DNA of 64,000 nt from Sciurus carolinensis (Eukaryota > Chordata > Mammalia > Rodentia > Sciuridae). Numbering within the stretch: position 1 is the stretch's first letter; each line of letters starts with the position of its first letter. The position numbers and the translations under genes are program-made. The stretch lies in NCBI RefSeq assembly GCF_902686445.1, contig NC_062223.1:38162998-38226997 (forward strand), given 5' to 3'. Shown piece after piece: positions 45,180-55,330 of this stretch. The notes below the pieces were generated by a model that worked only from the letters and a program-made list of their open reading frames with translations, did no database searches and was not told the DNA's origin.

Positions 45180-45394
45180 CAATGGTTCTTAACTGGGGGT
45201 AACTTTCCCTCACCTCTCAAGGAACAGTATCTAGAGACATACTTGGTTTCACAATCAAAGAAGAGTTGCTACCTTGTCCAGTAATTAGAGACTAAGAACA
45301 CTACTAAGCATCTCACAGCACACAAGACAATCCTGGAAAAGATAAAATTATTACATAGTCCGAAAGTTAAGAGTGTCAAGTTTGAAAACCTAAT
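45180..45394 (+). mobile_element. MER20-like hAT-Charlie element
   Basis: CAATGGTTCTTAACTGGGGGTAAC (terminal repeat), CTAGAGACATACTTGGTTTCACAAT, GCTAC..ACTACTAAGCATCTCACAGCACACAAGACAATCC and AAGTTAAGAGTGTCAAGTTTGAAAACC match MER20-type order from end to end, so it is close to full length. MER20 copies have been reported to carry regulatory activity in some mammalian tissues. No activity can be inferred here. Confidence 0.75.
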
Positions 45395-46109
45395 CTATAG
45401 AGTGATAAAAAAATAATGCATCGCGATAAGTGGTATTCTAGGGGTGTGGCTGATGTGCTGGGGAATCTTAAAGAAGAAAGGTGCTGAAAAAACCTTCATG
45501 GATGAAGTGCATCAGCACTTGACCCAGAGCAGTGAACCTGCTTGAGCCAGGAAGGGGTGAGAAAGGCAAAGGGGCATTCTGGGTAGAGATGCAAAGACAG
45601 GAAGGCACAGAAAACTAAGTGTACCCCAAGGCTTTTACCATGTGTACTTACCATGGAGGTAGCATGGACTCATGGTTACTTACAAATCAAGTTAACATAA
45701 CTCTATGTGGAGGGTTTTTTTAATGTGAATTTTATTTTACACATGTAAAACCTCCTGAGAGAAGAGACATAAGATCATTTTATACTAGAAGAAGGAAGCT
45801 TTCCAGGCTCCCTGGCTTCAGTTGCCCTACAGTAAAATCATTATATCTGCTGATTGACTTAATGCTCCCAAGTTTTCTGGGCTGCAACTAAGGGAAAAGG
45901 CTTTGAACAAACAGAGCCATGGAGAAGAAAACATGATCCCTATATTTAGAGCCAGATAGAGAATAACAATGACCTTCAAGAGCTTTGCTGATAGGGGGAA
46001 AAAGACAAACAAAAGCAAAATAGCACGTCAGCTCTTCCTTAGTCCTGAGGACGCTGTGCTGTGGTCCAGCAGCATGGACTCTGGAAAACCCATCTCAAGA
46101 AATACTTCT
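45395..46109. other. Unique, no gene seen
   Basis: No repeat or exon recognised. Confidence 0.45.
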
Positions 46110-46265
46110 TTTGATTTTTGATAAGTCATAGAATCTCTTTTTGCTTCTACTTTCCTCTTCATTAAATGGGTCTAATGATCTCTCTATCATGTCATTCCTT
46201 TGAAAATTAAATATTACGATTTTTAACCTGGTATGCAGCAGGTGCTAAATATTAGTACATTTAGT
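46110..46265 (+). mobile_element. MIR SINE (old)
   Basis: TCATAGAATCTCTTTTTGCTTCTACTTTCCTCTTCATTAAATGGGTCTAATGATC, then TTGAAAATTAAATATTACG and CTGGTATGCAGCAGGTGCTAAATATTAG follow the MIR core and 3' end. Confidence 0.65.
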
Positions 46266-47199
46266 TTTCCCCATTGAGGTCTGAAAGCCTGGGGATTTGT
46301 TTAAAGACACAAAACAGTCAGCTTGTGTTTTGGCGACACTATAGGCAGGATTCCTATAGCCTTCCTGGTTGGCAGAGAAGACAGGGCAAAAGATAACTGT
46401 TCAATAGGAACATGCTAAGCGCTGTGGGCAGATAATGAGGTTGTTTAAGAACCATTCAATTAACAAAATGAAGCAAGTGTGGCACACTCAGTGGGTGCTC
46501 TGAAGATGGCTTTTGAAATGTTGATGCCGACGGCAGACATAATTTTAAAAGATCCATATTTAAATTAGTAAAGAAATGAGAACAGGAAGGAGTTATGGGA
46601 TCAGGGTGGCTAAGGTGGAAAGTAAGCAACATTAGACTGAGGAATAATTCAGTCTCTTGAGTGATTAAAAGACAACCATAAACTTTACCTAGGAAAACAG
46701 CCTCTCTTAATCTTCACTGACTGGTGGGTATTTTATCTCTTTACTGTCTGAGTACATTCAGATTCCTGATAAGTCATGGTAGAAAGGACAAACAAATTAT
46801 TGTCTGCTTTCTTTGAACACAAATATTGGAGGAATATAAATGGATGTCTCAGATGTATCCAATGTAAATAAATGTCTCCCCTTTATTTCTGATTTTTTTA
46901 GTTTAAATTGTGTTTGTAGTAAATTTTATCATGATGAAAATACTTGCTTCTATAATTTTAAAAGGATGATATTTTTACTTACAACCCCTAATTTGAAAAC
47001 TAGTGTGAAAGTTCAAACCAGAATTATTAAAAATAAAATAAAACCAGAAGACATGTCTTTGTTCCTTTTAGTATTTTTTCCTCTGGTACAAATATTGGGG
47101 ATGGGGGAGCCCACACGCTTCTGCTCCTATTTCTCCTACTAAAAGATGAGAAGACTTGCATCACAGCTGAGTTAGGAGGATGAATCTGTCATGCATGTC
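46266..47199. other. Unique, no gene seen
   Basis: The 100-codon plus-strand frame at 46840-47142 is AT-biased, Lys/Phe-rich and unsupported as coding. No repeat recognised. Confidence 0.45.
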
Positions 47200-47670
47200 A
47201 CCCCATCATGTAACACGGGGGTGGGTGAGCGCTGGGGGGTTTCTTGTCTCAAACACCCAAAGAATCAGATGATGGAGGGTGGGAATTCAGTAGCAGATTG
47301 AAGGGAAGGAAGCAAGGAAAGCATGGGAGGGGTTCCAGAGAGGGAATCCTCAGTGGTTCTCTGTCTAGGGGTTTTTATACTGTTTTGATGAGGAACCAAC
47401 CTTCATTGGAGAGTCTTGCTCTTTCTCTGACTCAATTGAAGGTGTATACGACCTTAACTTCTTATTCCCATAATGAGATAGTTTAATGTGTTTGTTAACC
47501 TGAGTTTGTCCTGTACTTGCTCCTTAAAACAAAAGACTTGCTTGGGTTCAAAACAATTCTTAGAGGTTGACTAACCTTAGAGTAGTCAAGGAAGCTTGGG
47601 GAAACAACAGATTGTGTGGGTATCTAACTAAGGGTGAGTGGGGTCTTCCAGTTAGGCAGACACAGAGGGG
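47200..47670 (-). mobile_element. Possible LTR, minus strand
   Basis: GGGGGTTTCTTGTCTCAAACACCCAAAGAATCAG, GGAAGGAAGCAAGGAAAGCATGGG and GTCTAGGGGTTTTTATACTG have the look of reversed LTR U3/R/U5 sequence of an endogenous retrovirus. No matching TG..CA boundaries or target duplication could be fixed, and no viral reading frame adjoins it. Tentative. Confidence 0.28.
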
Positions 47671-47706
47671 GAAAAAAAAAAGAAGAAGAAGAAGAAAAGA
47701 AAGAAA
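47671..47706. repeat. A-rich/(GAA)n tract
   Basis: A poly(A) run followed by (AGA)n and AAAGAAAG repeats. Confidence 0.9.
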
Positions 47707-48109
47707 ACAAACTTTAATAGAGTTTTAATAGGGGGTGGTGGGATCCCATTCTCCGAGGTTCCCATTTCTATCTGCCTATAAATAATCTATCTCCTGCATC
47801 AATAGAAGTATCTAAACAAAATGCCACAGTCTTTAATCAATACCAAGAGTAAGTACTAAATCGAAACTCTATTGAGTTAGCCAAAAACATAATAATGAGT
47901 ATTTGGATATCTGGAAAAAGCATGAACCAATTTTATTCATTATTTTTTTTCTTTTTTCCCCTGACAATTGGAATAAAGTGAGGAACTTAAAAAATCTATA
48001 ACCTGTACATAAGAATAACGTAAATTAGAAGTTTAAAAATACCTGAATTAGATTTATAATAGTGGCATAATAATAAATATAGTTAAAATAATAACAATAA
48101 AATATGCCT
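47707..48109. other. AT-rich unique DNA
   Basis: Nothing recognised beyond short A/T runs. Confidence 0.45.
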
Positions 48110-48245
48110 ATATTGAACACTAACCCAAAACAAGTGCTACTTTCAGTATTTTATTTAATACTAGAACAACCTTATGAAAGAGATATTTTCGTGATCCACA
48201 TTCTACAAGTAAAGAAAATAATCCTTAGAATAGATTAATAATGTG
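48110..48245 (-). mobile_element. MIR-type SINE fragment, minus
   Basis: TATTGAACACTAACCC..GTATTTTATTTAATACTAGAACAACCTTATGAAAGAGATATTTTCGTGATCCACATTCTACAAGTAAAG follows the reversed MIR/MIR3 core. Confidence 0.6.
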
Positions 48246-51200
48246 ATTGGATTCTTGGTGCCAGGGATGGTGGTAAAATCAATTTGATTGTTCCACAAAC
48301 CTGCTATTTCTTTAAATGAAATAGATTGAAATGGGGTAGAGTAGAACGGAAAACTATTAAAGTGAATAGTGTGTTGTAAAGTTTGATTGATGAAACTTTT
48401 CTTATAGTTTTTAGGATGTAGGAGAGAGAGAAAGAGTAGGTGGGGGAATGTGAGCTGTGTTGTACTTGTAAGATGGATTTCTTATGACAAATAGGACACA
48501 AAATTTTGTTCCAGAAATTTTGGAGCAACTACACTAGAGAAGATTGTGGCCCACACTGCCCCAATATTGTTATTATATAATCTAAATAAAATAAATGCAA
48601 ATTCTTATTTTCCATGTTTTTGACTCCGAATATTTAAAGACCAGAAAGAATGAATCTTTGGTCACCATTTCAGCCAGTGCCCTTGAGCTACTATCAAGAA
48701 ACAGAGGACCGAATGGAGTAGTATTCTAATCCAAGGTGGCACAGCTAATTAGTGGCATATTATGAAGTTCAGTATAAGTAGCCTACTACATATAGGTGCT
48801 TGCTCTTCTTTCTTTTATTCCTAGAAGTTGAAGACCATATTAATAAAGTATCAGAAATAACCAGGTACACGCTGTCAACCACTATTCCTTGACTATTACA
48901 TCTATACCATGTGGGCCCTTCATTACAGTCAAATTATATCAGTGACAATTTACTAAGTGCCTTTTTGGCAAAACACTGTTGTTTAGGTTTAAGCCACACT
49001 TCTTACTATTTTGGGTTTCTACGACAGATAAGAGGAAAGAAATTTATTCCTAAATAGTATGTTCCTTAAAAAAAAATATACTAAAAGACCAAAAGAGCAA
49101 CTAAAATATACAGCTACATTAATTAGAGGAAGGAAAGATAACTTTGATTTAGGTTAGAAATAAGTAAAGGAATTGTGGAAGAAATGAATTTTAGTACACT
49201 GAAGTGAATTCAGTATATGGCTAAGATTGTTTAGGATTTGGTGAATTTCAGTATGCTTACTGGATTAATGGATAAGAAAAGTCGAGATTGTCACAACAAA
49301 GATGACAAAACAACGTGATTGAAGAATGAAATAGTCAATTGCTGAATGACTCTTTAGGAGCCCATTGATAGTATAAAGCAATTTTGTTTAGAAGTTTCTA
49401 AGTAATTTATACAGTTATTCCAATGAGCATATGTTAAGAAATCCAGGTACATTGGCATATGCCACTATCTCTCATATATGCCAATAATTAAGGTTGAATA
49501 CTTCCTATTCCTTGAAGACTATTCAAATACTTGATGTCAGTCCACAAATCTTTCTTTTTAAGAATGTCTTAACATGCACCTTTTTGCATTGTATTTAGCA
49601 CTTAAATACTGTCCTTTTTAAAACAAATTTCTGTTTCTGCATCTCTGCTCTGTAAACAGGTTATAAATTTCTAGCTACTATTTATTATTTCTGATAACAT
49701 TCCCAATTCTTTGTCCTCACTGCATGATGAGTACGGATTTGGTAATCAGTTAATAGATATAAGTTTACTGTGTATAGGTAGGAAATAATTAAATTACACT
49801 TCAAATGTTCTTGCTTTCCCTTGGTATTAACTACAGTATGCCAGTACTGTACAGTGTGTCAATTACGAAGCTATCCTTGTTTTTGGTACATTTCCTATTA
49901 GTTTTTAAAGTGTCTGTGGCAGATAGCAACCCTTACTCCAACTTCCACAACTCAGAACACTACCAAACACTGTCTGTGCTTAGTAGCTATTAAAGAAATA
50001 TTTGTTAAATGGAAATTGCATGAATTAAAAATTAAACTAAGCAAAACATTGCTAAAATTGAAAAATATCTGTGAAGTTCATAGTACAAAATTTTGTCTTT
50101 TTCATATCAATTAGAACACAAACTATCTAAAAGTCCATCTTGCTGTCATTATATGACCATACAATATGTAACATACCATACAAAGAAATGGATAAGAGGT
50201 CCTGTTATTCCAGAATCCACATTCACATAAATTGACATTGATTTTTATGGAAATATTGGAGATAGCATTAATTGTAAATACACGTAATAGTGCCTTTGTT
50301 GCAGAAAGAGAAATATGTTTATTTGTCAAGTATACTACAAGAAGTTTCAAAGGATAATAATACTTTTTAAATTTGTTAAAAAACTTTATTTTTCCTTTTT
50401 CTCCTTCAATGTTCTTTTTAGTTAAAAGAGGAGATGCTGAAAACATTTTATTAGTTGCTTCTTTAATGAAGGTTTGAGTGTTTCTGACTTGTTTCATTCT
50501 CTCCAGACAATTTAGATTGGCAAGTAGGACAGTAAAATTTTGCTACCTTGATTATTTTATTGGCATATTAACAGAACAATTGGATGGTGTTTACCAGATT
50601 TTAAAATCAAAGGTGCCAGGCTTGAGACATTTATCTGTGGTTAGTACTAATCAAAATAATATTAATAGCAATTAATAGTGTCACTGGTCAGAGGAGTTTC
50701 CTGAGTGAAGTGGGAACTTTACTTAGGACTAGCGGGTTCCATAGCTTATGCGTGAGGGAAAGGAATTTTAGCATGTGCCAGTCAGAGATATAGATAGAGG
50801 TTCATTTAGGAAAGTAGATAAACATTCAAGGGAGAATGCAGGCGATCCATATTTTTGGGGGGATGGGATTAATTAACAATACACAGCTAGTTTCCCAGGA
50901 ATTTGGGAGTTACAGCCCTGGAAAAGTCAGTGAAACTTACTAATTAAAATCTTATTTCCTTGTCCTTCCATGTCTCCTTTCTACTTATTTCTTATTTCTT
51001 CTATTGTAGCCCAACAGTAGTAACAATAGTAATTATTAAGAGCACCAAGAGCACCAGTTAATTTTATTTGTTGCTCTCTGGTGTCAGGTATTGGGCTCAG
51101 TTCTTTAAAGCCCATCTACTTTCTTTCTCATGCTCTCCCTGTTTGACAGTTTCCATTACTATAGGAAAGGATGATGAACACTTTTCTTAAGGTTATTTAA

Positions 51201-52990
51201 TAATACTTAATATGTGGCAAATGAGGATTCTATGAACTTATAGTTTAATAAGAATGAAAATGAAAGGGTATACATATATTGCTCATAAATTAGAATGTAA
51301 TAAATACTCTGAGAGACATATATATATATTTTATTTAAAGTTCTTCATTCACTTACAGATTTATTAATCTATTTGTGCTACTATACTCTTAATGTTCATA
51401 ATATTCCTTTGATTCCAGAACTTCTATGTTGGCAGGTCCTTAGAGCTTTTACCAGTACCTTCATCCATTGCTAATATCAATAATTTTAATGAAAACCCTA
51501 AAGCAGGCCTCAACAGAAGCCTATTGCTGAGAACCTTTGGCAGTAAGCAAAGCCCTTCAGGCAGGAGGTATCAGGTGTAGATGGAAGCTGAACCAAATTG
51601 TTTCCTTGTACCACCCACAAATGGTTTTTAGCTAATATAACCAATTAATATGTGTTATCAATCTTTTTCAAGAAGTTGATTCATCTCTGAGTTCACTCTT
51701 TGGTTCCATTCCATTTCCATATCTTTTTTTGGGGGGGGAGGGAAGGTTAACATTGCAATGTTTCTATAAGTTTAAAATTTGTAATAATGTAAAGTGTTTA
51801 GGAAAATGTCCAGTACATAATAAGCAGTCTAAGTAGCAGGTAATAATAATCATGATACTAATAAAGTAATTATTATTTATGGGATAATTGCATTTTTTTC
51901 CTAGAATTCTTATTTTGCTGGTTAACCTAATTTTGTATAAAATTATTTAGGTGTAGACATTATCTTTCTTTAAATGCTTGTGCTAATAGGACACAGCACT
52001 TCAGGTTCATTTGTGTATATATCACAAAAATGAGTTCAATCAATTAACCTTCGGTTTAATGATTGGTTTAATTAGTAGGGACACTGGCGGTGTCCACTTT
52101 TGCATACATAATATCTGAGTTGTGCCTTGTTCGGTTGTTATATTTGCATCTCCTTTTAAAAAGCCTGAGCCATTGCCTGATTTCATGATTTCCCAATAGA
52201 AAAATAGTAATAATGAAAAGAAGAAAAGGGAAAGATGGAACTCATTTTAAAAAATAGAAACCTTTTTCAAAGATACTACCTTACATAAGAATGAGACTTG
52301 AACGATAAGTAAATGTAGTTAAAGCATCACCAATGATCATGACAGAGCCCCCAAAGACTAAATTTGTCATTTTTATTATGCATACCAACTCTTTGTTTAT
52401 TAACATAATGAAATTGTAATAAAATAAGAAAAAGATTTCACAAAAGACCAGACAATGCCAGACAGCTGATAAAAAGATGCTAAAATGTGCAGCTCCATGG
52501 AGCCTGGAGTTCCTTTTAAAGTTGATTTTGAATGACTTGGCAGGCAGGGAGTCTTCCAGGAGGAAATGCATCTTTGTCTGGGGTTAGACTGGGGTTGGAC
52601 TCCGAGGGCTCCAGTGAACTTTGGGGAGAAATTCCTGAGGCAGGGCCCAGACAGAGGGAGTCACTGGATACTGGGAAGGGGGAGGAGAAGATTTACCATC
52701 ACTCCGGACTGTTTCAGTTGCAGCTCTTCTCAGGCAGTGTACACCAACAGACCTTCTCTCCTCGTTTTGCTTGTCTGTGTGGGCAGCAGCAACCCCTGTG
52801 GTTCTGCGGTATTAAGATGAGATTATACCATCAGCAAGCTGGAACTCAGTGGTGCCAAGTGTCACTTAAGGACCTTTTCATCTTCTTGTATATTGCTTTT
52901 GGAGCAAGGATATTCTAGCATGCAGTTTCTAGTATTGCAGAATAATAGGATTTTCAGGTTCCCTGGAACCTTATCATCCTGTCAAATCAC
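48246..52990. other. Long AT-rich stretch, no gene seen
   Basis: About 4.7 kb without any clear exon, RNA gene or young repeat. Frames up to 128 codons (plus 52532-52918; minus 50123-50497) carry no recognisable domain. Short (TA)n occurs at 51320-51332 and a T8G9 run at 51724-51740. Confidence 0.45.
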
Positions 52991-52994
52991 CTCA

Positions 52995-53075
52995 TTTTGC
53001 AGATATAGAAACTGAGGCTGAAAGAGAAAGGATTTGCTCAAAGTTCCTCAGCTAGTCAGTTACAGATAACAGTGG
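52995..53075 (-). mobile_element. MIR SINE fragment, minus
   Basis: TTTTGCAGATATAGAAACTGAGGCTGAAAGAGAAAGGATTTGCTCAAAGTTCCTCAGCTAGTCAGT is the reversed MIR core. Confidence 0.75.
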
Positions 53076-53079
53076 AACT

Positions 53080-53210
53080 TTTTGGTAAGTTGTGTGGCCT
53101 CTCTGGGCCTTTCTTTCCAAATCTATAAAATGGAAATTGGGATGGGTCTAAATATTCTCTCTAACATTCCTTCTTATTTTAATGTTCTGCTTCCATGATT
53201 TTAAAATTTT
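53080..53210 (+). mobile_element. MIR-like SINE fragment, plus
   Basis: GGTAAGTTGTGTGGCCTCTCTGGGCCTTTCTTTCCAAATCTATAAAATGGAAATTGGGATGGG is a plus-strand MIR core. With the preceding minus-strand copy it forms an inverted pair. Confidence 0.65.
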
Positions 53211-53230
53211 AGATGCACCACTAACAGGCA

Positions 53231-53250
53231 TTTTTTTTTTTTTTTTTTTT
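53231..53250. repeat. Poly(T) tract
   Basis: About 20 T without a recognisable SINE body. Confidence 0.9.
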
Positions 53251-53534
53251 GGCCTTTCTGGCTGTGATGAATCATTTTGATAAAGGCTAAAATTCTAGTT
53301 AGTATTCTGCATTGTGTACAAATATTTACTTTAATTTGACCTAGATTAGGATTAAACATTCTAAGAATGCACCCTGATTTTGAACGTGGTTGACAATTTA
53401 CTGTATTGCAGCCTAGAACTATATTTTCTAATGATACTATAATGCAGGTTTCATATTATTGCCTCCATTGTTCTATTCATTGTCAAAAAGTTCAAGTCAC
53501 ATGAATGAGTACAGCTTCTAAAACAATCATGCTG

Positions 53535-53658
53535 ACTTATTGAGGCCTAAGCAACTTTAACAGGACTCTGTCTCTAAATAAAATATAAAAAGGGCTGGGG
53601 ATGTGGCTCAGGGATTAAGTATTCCTGGGTTCAATCCCCTATACAAAAAAAAAAAAAA
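53535..53658 (+). mobile_element. B1-dID SINE, 5'-truncated
   Basis: The end of the B1 half (GCCTAAGCAACTTTAACAGGACTCTGTCTCTAAATAAAATATAAAAA) is followed by a complete ID half (GGGCTGGGGATGTGGCTCAGGGATTAAGTATTCCTGGGTTCAATCCCC) and a 16-A tail (53644-53660). Confidence 0.85.
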
Positions 53659-54357
53659 AATTATGCTATAAAGGATTGAAATGCCCTAACTGAGAACTCT
53701 GATACCTGTAAGCATGGATTTGATTTTCTTTTTTCTTTTTTACATTGGCAGCACACATACTTTAGATAGACTGACAGTGATGCTATTATATAATGGTGCT
53801 TATAAAAGCTTTCATCAACAATCTGTGTGTTTAGTGTCTCCACTTGGGAAAAGCTGGGTTATGGTAATCAAAAAGAGCAAAAGATTCAAAAATAAGATAG
53901 ACTTGGGTTTTTAAGTTCTTGGCTCCATGTATAATCCAACTAGAATTCTAGGCATGGAGGGTTGGATAGTGATGGGGGAAGCTTTCTGCATATTCGAAGA
54001 TTGAATATACAGGGTCTTAGACATTTGTTACATAAATGACATGCGACAAGTTACATGTTAGGATATTCGGGGGATATCAGAAGAATCAAATGATATAAAA
54101 TATATAAATGAAATGTTTCATCTTTTTGTGTTGTGTACTAAAACAAATAGAAGGCTGCATTTAAAAAAAATTCAGGGATAGAGAAGGAAATGGTATGGAA
54201 AACACATACTTTATTTTCCCAAGGGGTGGGGAAGGAGGCAAATAAAATATTGAAGTCCTGATGCTTCTTTTTTTTTTTTTTCTTCAGATTACTGGGTAGC
54301 AGTTCAACTAGTGAACTAACAGACAGATGTAGAGCCTGTACCCTCTGGTTCTCCAGC

Positions 54358-54392
54358 TTTTTTTTTTTCACGGTGCTGGGGATTGAACCCAA
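54358..54392 (-). mobile_element. ID/B1-dID 3' end fragment
   Basis: A T-rich tail, then ACGGTGCTGGGGATTGAACCCAA, is the reversed last 20-25 bp of an ID element, including the B-box (GGGTTCAATC). The remainder is missing, so it is a very short 5'-truncated insertion. Confidence 0.7.
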
Positions 54393-54434
54393 ATAAAATA
54401 TTGCTGTCAGAATATCCAGTGTCCATACTACTTA

Positions 54435-54590
54435 AAATATTACCTCTATATGGGTCACTTGGGGATACTGTTAAAATGTGAATTCTGCTGCAAGAAGTCT
54501 GAGATGAATTCTTAGATTCTGTATATCTTAGAGCTCACAGGTGATGCTGATACTGCTGGTCACCAGCACTTGAGTAGCAGAGTATTATTC
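54435..54590. mobile_element. MER5-like hAT-Charlie fragment
   Basis: TGGGTCACTTGGGGATACTGTTAAAATGTGAATTCTGCTG..GATGAATTCTTAGATTCTG, then CTCACAGGTGATGCTGATACTGCTGGTCACCAGCACTTGAGTAGCAGAG, matches the interior and far arm of MER5-type elements. The first terminal repeat is lost. Confidence 0.65.
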
Positions 54591-55207
54591 CTTTAGGTTT
54601 ATAGGTATAATCAAAGGTCAACTAAGTATCTTACCATGAAATAAGCACATATTTGGGGGGCTTTGTTTATCAAGAAATTACCATCTAGACTGTCCAAGCT
54701 CCACCTTGCCAGACCATAAAGGGACTTTCTGAATTTTCAGATTATTTTGTGTTGAGAAAGCATTGGACTTCTGCTTATCTGGGCTTTCTGGCTGATAGAA
54801 GCAAATTGGGAGTTTGTTTGCAACAGAATCAGGAATGATCAGTATTCAGAGAGCTTATGCATTGCCACAGCAGAAGAGCTGCTTCATGTTCCTTCACAAG
54901 GTCTTACCTAATAGACAACTTATTAGGTAAGACAATGAATTGAATGCTGAATGCCACCTCAAACATTTTGAGTAGTAATTGGTTGTTTTAACTCTTCTCT
55001 TTCCCTTTTTCCATTGCATACTTACATTGGGTTAGATACCTCAATTTTCTCAAACATGAACAGGAGGAAATAATGTGAGACATCCCCTCTTTTTTATATT
55101 TGAAATTAAATTCCTCAAGCAGGTACTGATTTGTAGACATTTTGAGGGTCATAATGACCAAGAAGGTAAGTTCTAAATATTCTCAGTTTGCCTACAGAGG
55201 ATAAAGA
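54591..55207. other. Unique, with a perfect hairpin
   Basis: No gene or interspersed repeat recognised. It contains the 13-bp inverted repeat at 54901-54933. Confidence 0.45.
54901..54933. repeat. Perfect 13-bp inverted repeat (hairpin)
   Basis: GTCTTACCTAATA (54901-54913), loop GACAACT (54914-54920), TATTAGGTAAGAC (54921-54933). The arms are exact reverse complements. Confidence 0.97.
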
Positions 55208-55330
55208 TGAGAGAGAGAGACAGAGAGAGAGAGAGAGAAAGAAGAAGGAGGAGGAGGAGGAGGAGGAGGAGGAGGAGGAGGAGGAGGAGGAGGAGGAGGA
55301 GGAGGAAAGAGAAGAGAAGAGAAGAAGAAG
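55208..55330. repeat. Purine tract with (GGA)n microsatellite
   Basis: (GA)n at 55209-55238, then about 20 uninterrupted GGA units (about 55246-55306), then (GAAGA)n. Positions 55222-55330 are 109 consecutive purines. Confidence 0.97.

Noticed and set aside
50123..50497. 124-codon minus-strand frame
   Set aside because: AT-rich, Lys/Asn/Ile-rich composition and no motif; expected by chance in 64 kb.
52532..52918. 128-codon plus-strand frame as a possible exon
   Set aside because: The region is somewhat GC-richer, but there is no recognised domain, no convincing splice sites in frame and no neighbouring exon. Kept as unsupported.
53744..53840. U6 snRNA-like start (GGCAGCACACATACT)
   Set aside because: Only about 15 bases resemble U6. 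The conserved central ACAGAGA and following stem are absent.
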